Positions 9,601 to 17,142 of a stretch of 60,276 nt of DNA are shown piece by piece. The DNA lies in the NCBI GenBank assembly GCA_045540335.1, contig JAZQHC010000028.1:1-60276 (forward strand), written 5' to 3'. Below the pieces are notes generated by a model that was not told the origin of the DNA, made no database searches, and was given only the letters and a program-made list of their open reading frames with translations. Source of the stretch: RGIG7213 sp045540335 (GTDB taxonomy: Bacteria > Bacillota > Clostridia > Oscillospirales > CAG-272). Both the position numbers and the translations under genes were made by a program. How positions within the stretch are numbered: the first letter of the stretch is position 1; every line of letters begins with the position of its first letter.

Positions 9601-10129
9601 TACAGGTGTTAGACGGTGTATTTCTGCTTGGAACATCGGGGGTGGTAGAAAGCCAGAAGTCACCGCTTTTAAGAAGCTCAAACTTCTCTTTATTATAAAA
9701 AACAAGGTTGTAGAGATCCCACCTGGCAGTTCCTTCACCTTCTGTTTTTCCGCTTCCGCTTACGCCGACATATGCATATTTATCGGTTAATTTCGTTGAC
9801 GGATCAGTGGTAAGATATGGAAACCACTCGTAATTCACTTCTTGTAAGGATATAACATCAGGTGCGTAATTATCAATAAGCTTTTTCAAACGCAATGCTC
9901 TTTTATCCATTGTATAATCGTCCATACTTCTGTCAGGATAGATATCGAACATACGGTTTATATTATTTGGGTCAACATATGCACAGATATTATAATCAAA
10001 AACCTTTAATTTAAAGCTGTCTTTCTTTTGTGCATCCGTTTTAATCTGCATAAACGGAATAATTACGATGCACAGACATACGACCAAAAACAAAGAAGCC
10101 GCACGTTTTAATACTTTGGATATCTTCAT
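6611..10129 (-). CDS. Secreted phosphatase/nuclease with GLUG repeats, cohesin-like domain and dockerin
   Basis: A 1172-residue exported protein. In order: signal peptide (1-33); endonuclease/exonuclease/phosphatase domain (about 38-345) with metal and catalytic motifs LQEVN, THLTT, GDFN, AIDHIF and LSDH; two repeated GLUG-type blocks (about 355-690 and 690-985), each with an FRGVFDG- or FKGNFNG-like turn and GFFG strands; a cohesin-like beta domain (about 1000-1117, with VTVCVNVEG and YLTFKVAD); and a dockerin (1118-1172) with two EF-hand-like loops, GDANNDGAVDAKD and YDQNGQISMED. The substrate (nucleic acid, phospholipid or sugar phosphate) cannot be told. The dockerin suggests attachment to a cell-surface scaffold. 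No scaffoldin is visible nearby. Confidence 0.88.
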   Translation of the reverse strand: MKISKVLKRAASLFLVVCLCIVIIPFMQIKTDAQKKDSFKLKVFDYNICAYVDPNNINRMFDIYPDRSMDDYTMDKRALRLKKLIDNYAPDVISLQEVNYEWFPYLTTDPSTKLTDKYAYVGVSGSGKTEGEGTARWDLYNLVFYNKEKFELLKSGDFWLSTTPDVPSRNTPSNTCMNRTCTWAILRHKESGVAYFHANTHLTTCTEEYSVQQAEVLCEQIEKLSYGLPTVITGDFNMSIYLNARAYGCMTGYGYSDSRFEAKVTKIASTWRSFGYYKTRFLQNAIDHIFVKGSITMDLYKNMTESFDADYKIIDDFDSIKQNGEKCGYDLSDHIGIYFEGTVTNDASVWNGKTPASAPDTFVKSGNTYYINSAEALAYFALSVNAGTTYSGCTVNLTKDINLLDFVWTKIGGTNGLNNPFRGVFDGCGHRIYNLNISETTERSGFFGYISVAQIRNIGIESGKVFSTGWAVGTLVGVATSESIVENCYSKADLIGNYGGMGGILGATWNVCTVRNCYYTGDISCTRTSGTPGAPITIGGIVGFVSASYGENQRVNFNGCYYAGEKPLGAYDTSKHIYIGSIYSRMATPSSSEPTATMSIDVSGCMYPYSANGTSWISASDERRVNEKAPVGYINIGMNNENAKNLNFLGGYTDDVYNLNGYYPVLKWESGKKAVLPNNEKDFFISTPEQLFSFAYNVNTGENSYSGCNVYLLNDIDLCDAPFTEIGGYDGSEKYAFKGNFNGLGHCIKNLYINSDTEKTGFFGCVSGAVTVENIGLESGSVNGKGMTGALIGNMINGVSVKKCFSRLPVFGNKEVGGLIGSAAVYSQQSVIEDCYVNAFIAGSSFKEKLISGGILGKAITDDAQSTTSHIKIYRCYFTGDWPMNSYVATATGDFKGYSVGEIAGGASSAKICISLDYCSSRYSSKNLSSEIANSSQTNTFFLYTGTNALDKTKLNSGSSANFAEDTSKINNSYPVLAWQQNGESEKLVANILSQKHIAYVSFHTIQAVRGATVTVCVNVEGNTGITDIAFDIEANGVFELVGASSPAFVTYENENADASFRGAETAAYTVAYLTFKVADVSEGDYSVIADNIVLKNGNGENVIAMGKASYIRVIDYVPGDANNDGAVDAKDAIRIKKYISDNATEINKLAADYDQNGQISMEDIQAIYKIM

Positions 10130-10180
10130 TTACATTTACCTATTCCCACATAATTCTCGCCGTTAAGCGGATCTAAAGAT

Positions 10181-10225
10181 AAAACAAGGGTTTCCCTTAG
10201 GCACACGCCAAAGGGAAACCCTTTT
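10181..10225 (-). terminator. Terminator after the sugar-binding protein gene
   Basis: A 13-base perfect inverted repeat (AAGGGTTTCCCTT with AAGGGAAACCCTT) follows the stop codon of the minus-strand gene at 10237 and separates it from the dockerin protein gene. The tail is T-rich but short (TTGTTTT) in the minus direction. Confidence 0.75.
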
Positions 10226-10236
10226 AGTGCTGAAAA

Positions 10237-11859
10237 TCAGTTTTTCTTTCTTTTTACTATAATAAATGCTACAGCTGCAACAACAACCACAACTGCAACT
10301 ACTGCAACCACTATCACGATCGTGTTGTCGGAGCCGCCGTTATCATCCGTCTTACTTGTTGAAGCGGATGTTACTGCGTTTGTTGCAGGAGCGTTTGTTT
10401 CTTCGTCTTCAGTTACTTCACCTATCGTATCATCGCCTGTTTCTACCTTGATATTGTCGCCGAACTTATCTTCAAACGATTCATCATCAAACGCAGGTGC
10501 AGCCGAATAATACTTTATCCATTGGATATCTATCGTTTCGCCTGTGGGATCCTCTGCAGATGTAAACGGGCAAAGGTAGAAGTTTGTAATAAACTGCTGC
10601 CAATCAGGGTTGAAATCCATTTCGAACACCATTGTATGCCATTCACCATCTGTTCCAAGACCAAAATCGCATTCGTAATCGTATTCTCTGTTAAGCTCGG
10701 GGCAAGAGGAGTTTGTGAAGTTAACAGCAAACGTATTGCTTTTTTCCGATGTTGTACGGTATTTGATAGCAATGTATGCGCCTGCAGCATCCATATTAAG
10801 ACCTTGTGTAAGATCGCTTGAACCGATTATAGGATTTTTGCCGTTAACGGTAAGTCTTACAAATTTTTCGCCGTTTTCGTCTGTAACATCTGTAGCGGTA
10901 ACACTTCCGTCTGTAATATCGAATATTGCCGCTGCGCCGTCTTTATCGAAGCGGTCTGCCGCATTGAAGCCTTCCTGTTCTTCTTCAGGGGGTGTTGTAT
11001 CGGCAACAGTTGTATCGTCACCTTCATCCTCAACATCGGAGTTGTTACCTACAAGTGTAGTTATAGCCAGGTTATCAACAACCTTAGATGCTGCAATACC
11101 GTGACCGAATTCAATCTGCTTTTGCATATTGTCAGACGTTATATCACCGTCGCCCATGCACAAGCAAAAGCCGAGGCGGAACGTATCATTGTTCTTGGGA
11201 GATGCACCGAGAATATCGCTAAGATCAAGACGGATCTCGTATGTTACGCGTTCTGCATCCTTATCCCAATTTGTACCGAAATCTTCACCTGCAACAAGAT
11301 CAACATTTTTTCTGTTGCCCCATTTTGTAAACGAAATCATTTCTTTAGAGTTGGGGTCGTAGCCGATACCAACCTCAGCCCTGTCTTCATTTACGGATTT
11401 CATATCAGTTACTGCAACCTGCAAGCACCAGCCTCTGAAAAGGTACATTTCATTATCGGTAAATTGGCAGTTGTAATCTGCTTTACCCGCATATGCTGAA
11501 AGTGCCAGATAAAGATCGCCTTTGTGCCAAGCGGCGTAAACGTCCATCTCATCTTTGGCAAACTTTTCAAGATCTTCAAATGAAACGGTATCGGCAAGTG
11601 AAGTACCGATAATAAAGTTGAAATATTTTTTCACATCGGCAAAATTGATGCGATAATATTCGCCTTCGTTTATAACGCCATCCATCGTAGGGGCAGAGGG
11701 CATATAGTTAACATCAAAGCCGATAAGCCAGCCGTTTTCTTGTGATGCGGGATCTTCCATGGTGGGTGTGTTGATCTGCATTTGGACTGCAGCAGACGGT
11801 GCAATAATGCAAGATATTGCAAAAACCGCCGTTAAAACGATTGCCATTAGTTTTTTCAT
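10237..11859 (-). CDS. Membrane-anchored carbohydrate-binding-like protein
   Basis: This 540-residue protein has a signal peptide (about 1-25). It then has a domain opening like CBM9/DOMON-type sugar-binding modules (about 45-260, APTMDGVINEGEYYRI), an acidic Thr-rich linker, a second beta-rich module resembling carbohydrate-binding jelly rolls (about 290-455), a low-complexity linker, and a C-terminal membrane helix (about 514-535) with a KRKKN tail. It is therefore displayed on the cell surface. No catalytic residues are recognised. ATG 11859 has GGAG eight bases upstream. The gene has its own promoter overlapped by a palindrome and its own terminator. The exact family assignment is uncertain. 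Confidence 0.7.
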   Translation of the reverse strand: MKKLMAIVLTAVFAISCIIAPSAAVQMQINTPTMEDPASQENGWLIGFDVNYMPSAPTMDGVINEGEYYRINFADVKKYFNFIIGTSLADTVSFEDLEKFAKDEMDVYAAWHKGDLYLALSAYAGKADYNCQFTDNEMYLFRGWCLQVAVTDMKSVNEDRAEVGIGYDPNSKEMISFTKWGNRKNVDLVAGEDFGTNWDKDAERVTYEIRLDLSDILGASPKNNDTFRLGFCLCMGDGDITSDNMQKQIEFGHGIAASKVVDNLAITTLVGNNSDVEDEGDDTTVADTTPPEEEQEGFNAADRFDKDGAAAIFDITDGSVTATDVTDENGEKFVRLTVNGKNPIIGSSDLTQGLNMDAAGAYIAIKYRTTSEKSNTFAVNFTNSSCPELNREYDYECDFGLGTDGEWHTMVFEMDFNPDWQQFITNFYLCPFTSAEDPTGETIDIQWIKYYSAAPAFDDESFEDKFGDNIKVETGDDTIGEVTEDEETNAPATNAVTSASTSKTDDNGGSDNTIVIVVAVVAVVVVVAAVAFIIVKRKKN

Positions 11860-11890
11860 AAACAGTATCTCCTTTTAATGCGTACTTTAA

Positions 11891-11919
11891 ATTATATCCT
11901 ACTGTTAAAATTTAACAGT
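11891..11919 (-). promoter_or_regulatory. Promoter -10 with adjoining 19-base palindrome (operator candidate)
   Basis: On the minus strand a TATAAT -10 box (11891-11896) is followed upstream, four bases away, by ACTGTTAAAATTTAACAGT (11901-11919), a perfect 9-base inverted repeat around one base. The palindrome occupies the spacer and -35 positions, and no good -35 box is present. That is where a repressor or activator of the surface sugar-binding gene would bind. No known regulator was matched to it. Confidence 0.6.
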
Positions 11920-11941
11920 TGCGTCTGTATGTAAATATTTA

Positions 11942-12622
11942 TTACCAAATAAACGTATCTTGTGCCCTTTTGGTCATTTCCTTAACGGCAAGACCGATAT
12001 CGTCTGCGCCGAAAATTGAAGAACCGGCAACGATAACGTTTGCCCCTGCTTCGGTTACAAGATTAACGTTGTGAGTGTATAAGCCGCCGTCAACCTCGAT
12101 ATCTATATCCCTGCCTGATTTTTTTATCAATTCCCTTGCGACTTTACAGCTTTCAATAGCAGAAGGAATAAATTTCTGCCCGCCGAAGCCAGGCTGAACA
12201 GACATTATCAGCACCATATCAACGTATGGCAAATATCCTTCAAGTACAGCGGGATTAGTATCCGGTTTAATAGAAATACAAGGCTTGATACCCAAAGAAC
12301 GAATATATTCAAGCACCTTTATTCTTTCGTGGCACGCTTCGTGATGGATAGTGATTATATCTGCGCCCGCTTTTGCAAAATCGTCGATATACCTCATAGG
12401 GTCAACTATCATCAAGTGCACATCGAAAATCTGATTTGAATGCTTTCGTAAGGTTTCGGGTACTATTTTACCGAAGGAAATGTTAGGAACAAAAATACCG
12501 TCCATAACGTCTATATGAAGATATTCCGCACCTGCCTGTTCGGTTTGTTTTACATCATCAAGCAAATTGCAAAAATTCGCCGATAATATCGACGGTGACA
12601 ATTTGATTTTTTTGTTTTCCAT
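11942..12622 (-). CDS. rpe: Ribulose-phosphate 3-epimerase
   Basis: Rpe interconverts ribulose 5-phosphate and xylulose 5-phosphate in the pentose phosphate pathway. The 226-residue TIM-barrel protein shows the family blocks LSPSILSANF, HIDVMDGIFVPNISFG, FDVHLMI, MSVQPGFGGQKF and IEVDGG, holding the metal-binding His/Asp residues. The frame stays open to a GTG at 12670, but that codon overlaps the promoter -10 box (12662-12667). ATG 12622 is therefore the start. The gene is a single transcription unit, divergent from glgB. Confidence 0.95.
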   Translation of the reverse strand: MENKKIKLSPSILSANFCNLLDDVKQTEQAGAEYLHIDVMDGIFVPNISFGKIVPETLRKHSNQIFDVHLMIVDPMRYIDDFAKAGADIITIHHEACHERIKVLEYIRSLGIKPCISIKPDTNPAVLEGYLPYVDMVLIMSVQPGFGGQKFIPSAIESCKVARELIKKSGRDIDIEVDGGLYTHNVNLVTEAGANVIVAGSSIFGADDIGLAVKEMTKRAQDTFIW

Positions 12623-12661
12623 TGTTCTAAAAACCTGACTTTCCGTATATATTACTGTATT

Positions 12662-12690
12662 AATATACACTTTTTATGAGGATTTGTCAA
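12662..12690 (-). promoter_or_regulatory. Promoter of rpe
   Basis: Minus strand TTGACA (12685-12690), 17 bases, TATATT (12662-12667). It decides the rpe start, because any codon upstream of 12655 would lie before the transcript begins. Confidence 0.8.
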
Positions 12691-12750
12691 TAGATTTTGT
12701 GTAAATGAATAAAACCTTTCGTTATTGATAAGAAATATCGCGTTGGGTAC

Positions 12751-12779
12751 TTGTATTTTTCGAAAAAATATATTATAAT
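12751..12779 (+). promoter_or_regulatory. Promoter of the glycogen operon
   Basis: TTGTAT (12751-12756), 17 bases, TATAAT (12774-12779). The glgB ATG is 53 bases downstream. No other promoter was seen before gap at 25.2 kb, so the seven following genes are probably one transcript of about 12.3 kb. Confidence 0.75.
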
Positions 12780-12832
12780 AATGTTAATTGTGCCCGAAGT
12801 GCACGAAATCGATTGAAAGTGAGTTACTGGAA

Positions 12833-14728
12833 ATGTCACAGAATCAAAACGATCTTGCCCCGTATTTTTTCCATCAGGGCACGAATTTCGAAAGCTATAA
12901 ATTTTTGGGCTGCAATGTAATGCCCAACGGTAAAACCGTTTTCCGTGTTTGGGCACCGTCTGCAGAAGAAATTTTTGTTGTAGGTGATTTCAATAACTGG
13001 GATGAAAGCGCCCCCATGCACAGAATAACCGAAAAAGGTGTTTGGGAAGCAGAGATCGATACACCGCAAGGCGACACGGTAAAATACAAATACAAAATAA
13101 AACGCAACGGCAGAGAAATATATAAAGCAGACCCATATGCATTTTATTCCGGCACAATGCAGGAAACATCTTCCTTCGTATATGCATTGCCGGATTTTAA
13201 TTGGAATGATAAAGAATGGCTTGAATACAGAAAAAAGGTTATGCAACGCGGGGATTACCCACTGCCGATCAATATATACGAAATGCACCTCGGTTCTTGG
13301 AAAAGGCATGAGGATAATTCGTATCTTTCATACGTCGAAATAGCTGATGAGCTTGCGCCTTATATCAAGCAAATGGGTTATACGCATATTGAATTACTTC
13401 CCATTGCAGAACACCCGTTTGACGGTTCTTGGGGTTATCAGGTGTGCGGATTTTATGCGCCGACATCGCGTTTCGGAACACCTGAAATGTTTATGTATTT
13501 CGTGAATAAAATGCACGAATACGGAATAGGCGTTATAATGGACTGGGTGCCCGCACATTTCCCCAAAAACGAACACGGCCTTTACGAATTCGACGGAAGC
13601 CCCCTTTATGAATATCAAGGCAAAGACAGGATGGAGCATAAGATTTGGGGAACGAGATTTTTCGATGTTGGGCGTGAAGAAATACAATCGTTTCTGGTTT
13701 CAAACGCATTATATTGGTTAAAGGAATATCACATAGACGGCTTGCGTGTAGATGCCGTTGCATCTATGCTTTATCTTGATTACGACCGTGCACCCGGCGA
13801 ATGGACGCCTGCACACGACGGTTCAAATAAAAACTACGAATCTATTGCTTTCTTCAAAAAATTCAACTCTGCAGTGCAAGAGCGATTCCCCGACGTATTG
13901 ACAATAGCGGAAGAATCAACCGCTTGGCCTATGATAACAAGATCCGTTGAAGAAGGCGGTCTTGGTTTTACGCATAAATGGAATATGGGATGGATGAACG
14001 ATATTACCGAATACGTAAAAAAAGATCCCATTTTCAGAAAATACCACCACAAAAATATAAACTTCTCTCTGATGTATTCTTTTTCAGAAAGATTTATTTT
14101 ACCGATATCGCATGACGAGGTCGTTCACTGCAAGCAATCGTTGATCGATAAAATGCACGGAAGCTACGAACAGAAATTTGACGGGGCACGGTTGTTTTTC
14201 ACATACATGATGTGCCACCCCGGTAAAAAATTAACGTTTATGGGTGCTGAATACGGTCAATTCAGAGAATGGAACCACGATGCATCGCTTGAATGGTTTT
14301 TGCTGGATTTTCCAACCCACAGAACGCTTCAGTACTTCGTTTCGCAGCTTAATCAATTTTATCTTTCAACACCCCAATTATGGGAATGCGATACCTCGTG
14401 GGACGGTTTTACCTGGATAAGGGCAGACGATGCAGACGGAAATACTGCAATCTTCACGCGGCAAGGTAAAGACGGCAAAAAGCTGCTTTGCGTTATGAAC
14501 TTTTCTGCAATGGATAAGTACAACTTCACAGTAGGTGTTCCGAACGGCGGCGTATGGCAAGAAATATTCTCGACAGACGCAACGGAATTCGGCGGCAAGG
14601 GCAGGCGCAACGGCCAAATAGTTGCACACCAGCAATGGTGCGACGAGCTTCCCAACGCTATTAACATTACCCTTCCGGCTTTAAGTGCAATCATTTTTCA
14701 ATCTGCAGATACTGCAATAATTGATTGA
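12833..14728 (+). CDS. glgB: 1,4-alpha-glucan branching enzyme
   Basis: GlgB moves alpha-1,4 glucan segments to alpha-1,6 positions in glycogen. The 631-residue product has an N-terminal CBM48/E-set region (about 25-115, FRVWAPSAEEIFVVGDFNNW), then a GH13 barrel with catalytic Asp in GLRVDAVASM, Glu in IAEESTAW and Asp in ISHDEVVH, and a C-terminal beta domain. ATG 12833 was chosen; an in-frame TTG at 12788 lies only nine bases past the -10 box. The ribosome binding site is weak (GTGAG). It is first in the operon glgB-glgC-glgD-glgA-glgP-GH13-hydratase. Confidence 0.96.
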   Translation: MSQNQNDLAPYFFHQGTNFESYKFLGCNVMPNGKTVFRVWAPSAEEIFVVGDFNNWDESAPMHRITEKGVWEAEIDTPQGDTVKYKYKIKRNGREIYKADPYAFYSGTMQETSSFVYALPDFNWNDKEWLEYRKKVMQRGDYPLPINIYEMHLGSWKRHEDNSYLSYVEIADELAPYIKQMGYTHIELLPIAEHPFDGSWGYQVCGFYAPTSRFGTPEMFMYFVNKMHEYGIGVIMDWVPAHFPKNEHGLYEFDGSPLYEYQGKDRMEHKIWGTRFFDVGREEIQSFLVSNALYWLKEYHIDGLRVDAVASMLYLDYDRAPGEWTPAHDGSNKNYESIAFFKKFNSAVQERFPDVLTIAEESTAWPMITRSVEEGGLGFTHKWNMGWMNDITEYVKKDPIFRKYHHKNINFSLMYSFSERFILPISHDEVVHCKQSLIDKMHGSYEQKFDGARLFFTYMMCHPGKKLTFMGAEYGQFREWNHDASLEWFLLDFPTHRTLQYFVSQLNQFYLSTPQLWECDTSWDGFTWIRADDADGNTAIFTRQGKDGKKLLCVMNFSAMDKYNFTVGVPNGGVWQEIFSTDATEFGGKGRRNGQIVAHQQWCDELPNAINITLPALSAIIFQSADTAIID

Positions 14729-14757
14729 GATTTAAATAAAATAAAAGGAGCATACGA

Positions 14758-15972
14758 ATGTTCAAGAAAAAGGAATGTGTGGCGATGCTGCTTGCAGGCG
14801 GTCAAGGCAGCAGACTTTACACACTTACGGAAAAAACCGCAAAGCCCGCTGTAGTTTTCGGCGGAAAATACCGTATCATTGATTTTACCCTTTCAAACTG
14901 CGTAAACTCCGGCATAGACACTGTGGGCGTACTTACACAGTACCAACCGCTTGTTCTTAACGAATACATCGGCAACGGCCAACCGTGGGACCTTGATAAG
15001 ACCTACGGCGGTGCAATGGTGTTGCCGCCGTATCAGCGCCAGAAGGGCGCTGACTGGTACAGCGGCACTGCAAATGCAATATATCAGAACATTGATTTCA
15101 TCGCAAGATACGACCCCGATTACGTTCTGATACTCTCAGGCGACCATATTTACAAAATGGACTACGGCGCAATGCTTGATTATCACAAAAAGATGAACGC
15201 CGACTGTACCATAGCCGTTATCGACGTTCCGCTTGCAGAGGCAAGCCGTTTCGGCATTATGAACACTAACGAAGACGGATCTATATATCAATTTGAAGAA
15301 AAACCGAAAGAACCGAAAAGCACAAAAGCTTCCATGGGTATTTATATATTCAACAAGCAAAAGCTGTTTGATTATTTGAATGCCGATGAAGCAAATGAAA
15401 ATTCTTCAAAGGATTTTGGTAAGAATATAATTCCTGCAATGCTTAACGGCAAAGAAAGAATGTTTGCATATCCCTTCAGCGGATACTGGAAGGATGTCGG
15501 AACGATATCAAGCCTTTGGGAAGCCAATATGGATCTTATCGGTGATAACCCCGTATTCAATCTTAAAGAGCCTACGTGGCGCATTTATTCCAGAAACTCA
15601 ACACAGCCGCCGCACTATACCGGCGACGGTGCCGTAGTTAAGAATTCTTTGATAACAGAGGGCTGTGAAATATACGGCACTGTGGAAAACTCTATCCTTT
15701 CAAACAGTGTAATAGTCGAAGCGGGCGCTATCGTAAAGGATAGTGTTATTATGGAAGGTGCCGTTATCAAAGCGGGCGCGGTAGTGGAATACACCGTAAT
15801 GGACGGTGATACCACAGTTGGATGCGGCTGTAAGATAGGCGCACCCAAATCGGAAGGCGAAATAACCCTTGTGGGCGGAGGACTTGCAATACCTGACGGT
15901 TTGCAGATAAAAGCAGGTGCCATGATAAACGAGAATGCCCTGAAAGAACTTTCCGGTAAGGAGGTAATGTAA
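14758..15972 (+). CDS. glgC: Glucose-1-phosphate adenylyltransferase, catalytic subunit
   Basis: GlgC makes ADP-glucose from glucose 1-phosphate and ATP, the committed step of glycogen synthesis. The 404-residue protein has the nucleotidyltransferase loop LAGGQGSRLYTLT, the KPAVVFGGKYRIIDF block, the catalytic Asp region LSGDHIYKMDY and a C-terminal left-handed beta-helix (about 290-390). AAGGAG lies upstream of the ATG. The GlgD partner starts three bases after its stop. In Firmicutes with both genes the enzyme is commonly a GlgC-GlgD heterotetramer. Confidence 0.96.
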   Translation: MFKKKECVAMLLAGGQGSRLYTLTEKTAKPAVVFGGKYRIIDFTLSNCVNSGIDTVGVLTQYQPLVLNEYIGNGQPWDLDKTYGGAMVLPPYQRQKGADWYSGTANAIYQNIDFIARYDPDYVLILSGDHIYKMDYGAMLDYHKKMNADCTIAVIDVPLAEASRFGIMNTNEDGSIYQFEEKPKEPKSTKASMGIYIFNKQKLFDYLNADEANENSSKDFGKNIIPAMLNGKERMFAYPFSGYWKDVGTISSLWEANMDLIGDNPVFNLKEPTWRIYSRNSTQPPHYTGDGAVVKNSLITEGCEIYGTVENSILSNSVIVEAGAIVKDSVIMEGAVIKAGAVVEYTVMDGDTTVGCGCKIGAPKSEGEITLVGGGLAIPDGLQIKAGAMINENALKELSGKEVM

Positions 15973-15974
15973 CA

Positions 15975-17105
15975 ATGTCTGCTGTTGGAATTATTTTTTC
16001 AAACGTTCATGATAAGAACATCTCCGAGCTTACGCAAATGCGTACGATGGCTTCCGTGCCGTACGGATGCCGTTACAGATTTATTGACTTTGCGCTTTCA
16101 AACATGGTAAATTCCGGCATACAGAAGGTCGGCGTTATCACACAGTATAACTATCAGTCCTTAATGGACCATATAGGCACGGGTAAAGACTGGGATCTGG
16201 CTTCCCGTGCGGGAGGTATTAAAATACTTCCGCCGCACATAACTGCATTCGCAAACACAGTAAGCAGGGGCTTTGCAACAAGACTTTCCGGCTTGATGGA
16301 CAGCGGCCATTTTCTTGAAAGATGTAAAGAAGATTACGTCGTTATGTCTGACTGCGATGTTATTTGCAATATAGATCTGCGCGATATCATCGAAGCACAC
16401 GAAAAAACAAACGCAGATATAACTATTGCCGTAAAAACCGTTAATCTGACGGCAGAAACGTGCAAAAAGAACGTTATTCTTTCTTCTGATGAAAACGGCA
16501 GAGCAACCGATATATTCGTATATCCCAACGATAAAGAAGGGGTACACGATATAAGCCTTAATATCATGGTAATGAGCAGAGAGTTTCTGCACTCTGTTAT
16601 ACACGATGCCAAGGCACACGGATACGTAAGCTTCAATTCCGACGTAATCGCAAAAAACATACACAGGTATAATGTAAGAACGTATAAGTACGACGGATAT
16701 TTCGCTTGTCTTTCTTCGCTTTCCGAATATTACTCATGCTCGATGGAGCTTTTGACACCCGAAGTGCGTCATGCGCTTTTCGCAGTAAAAGACAGACCTG
16801 TTCTTACAAAAGTAAGAAACTCTGCACCTACCGCTTATGGTGAAGAGTCTTCGGTTAAAAACTCTTTAATAGCAGACGGATGCATAATCGAAGGTACGGT
16901 AGAAAACTCGATTATCTTCAGAGGCGTTAAAATCAGCAGAGGTTCAGTTATCAAAAATTCCATCGTAATGCAGGACTGTCAGATAAGCGAAAACGTGCTT
17001 TTGAATTGCTGCGTACTTGATAAAAACGTTGTCGTAAGAGATGGGCGCGTTTTATCAGGCCACGAAACAAAGCCTTTCTTTGCAGAAAAAGGCATTATGA
17101 TATAA
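15975..17105 (+). CDS. glgD: ADP-glucose pyrophosphorylase, regulatory subunit GlgD
   Basis: A 376-residue paralogue of GlgC. It keeps the fold (YRFIDFALSNMVNSGI, then VMSDCDVICNID, then a beta-helix with ENSIIFRGVKI). The N-terminal GGxGxRL nucleotide loop is replaced by IIFSNVHDKNISELT, so it should be catalytically weak or inactive. This is the usual state of GlgD, which modulates GlgC. The ribosome binding site GGAGG lies within the end of glgC, consistent with coupled, matched synthesis of the two subunits. Confidence 0.92.
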   Translation: MSAVGIIFSNVHDKNISELTQMRTMASVPYGCRYRFIDFALSNMVNSGIQKVGVITQYNYQSLMDHIGTGKDWDLASRAGGIKILPPHITAFANTVSRGFATRLSGLMDSGHFLERCKEDYVVMSDCDVICNIDLRDIIEAHEKTNADITIAVKTVNLTAETCKKNVILSSDENGRATDIFVYPNDKEGVHDISLNIMVMSREFLHSVIHDAKAHGYVSFNSDVIAKNIHRYNVRTYKYDGYFACLSSLSEYYSCSMELLTPEVRHALFAVKDRPVLTKVRNSAPTAYGEESSVKNSLIADGCIIEGTVENSIIFRGVKISRGSVIKNSIVMQDCQISENVLLNCCVLDKNVVVRDGRVLSGHETKPFFAEKGIMI

Positions 17106-17142
17106 AAAACGATTAAAACAAAAAGATTGGTAAATAAATAAT

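Noticed and set aside
12671..12832. Catabolite-repression (cre) site before glgB
   Set aside because: No sequence close to the cre consensus was found by eye in the intergenic region.
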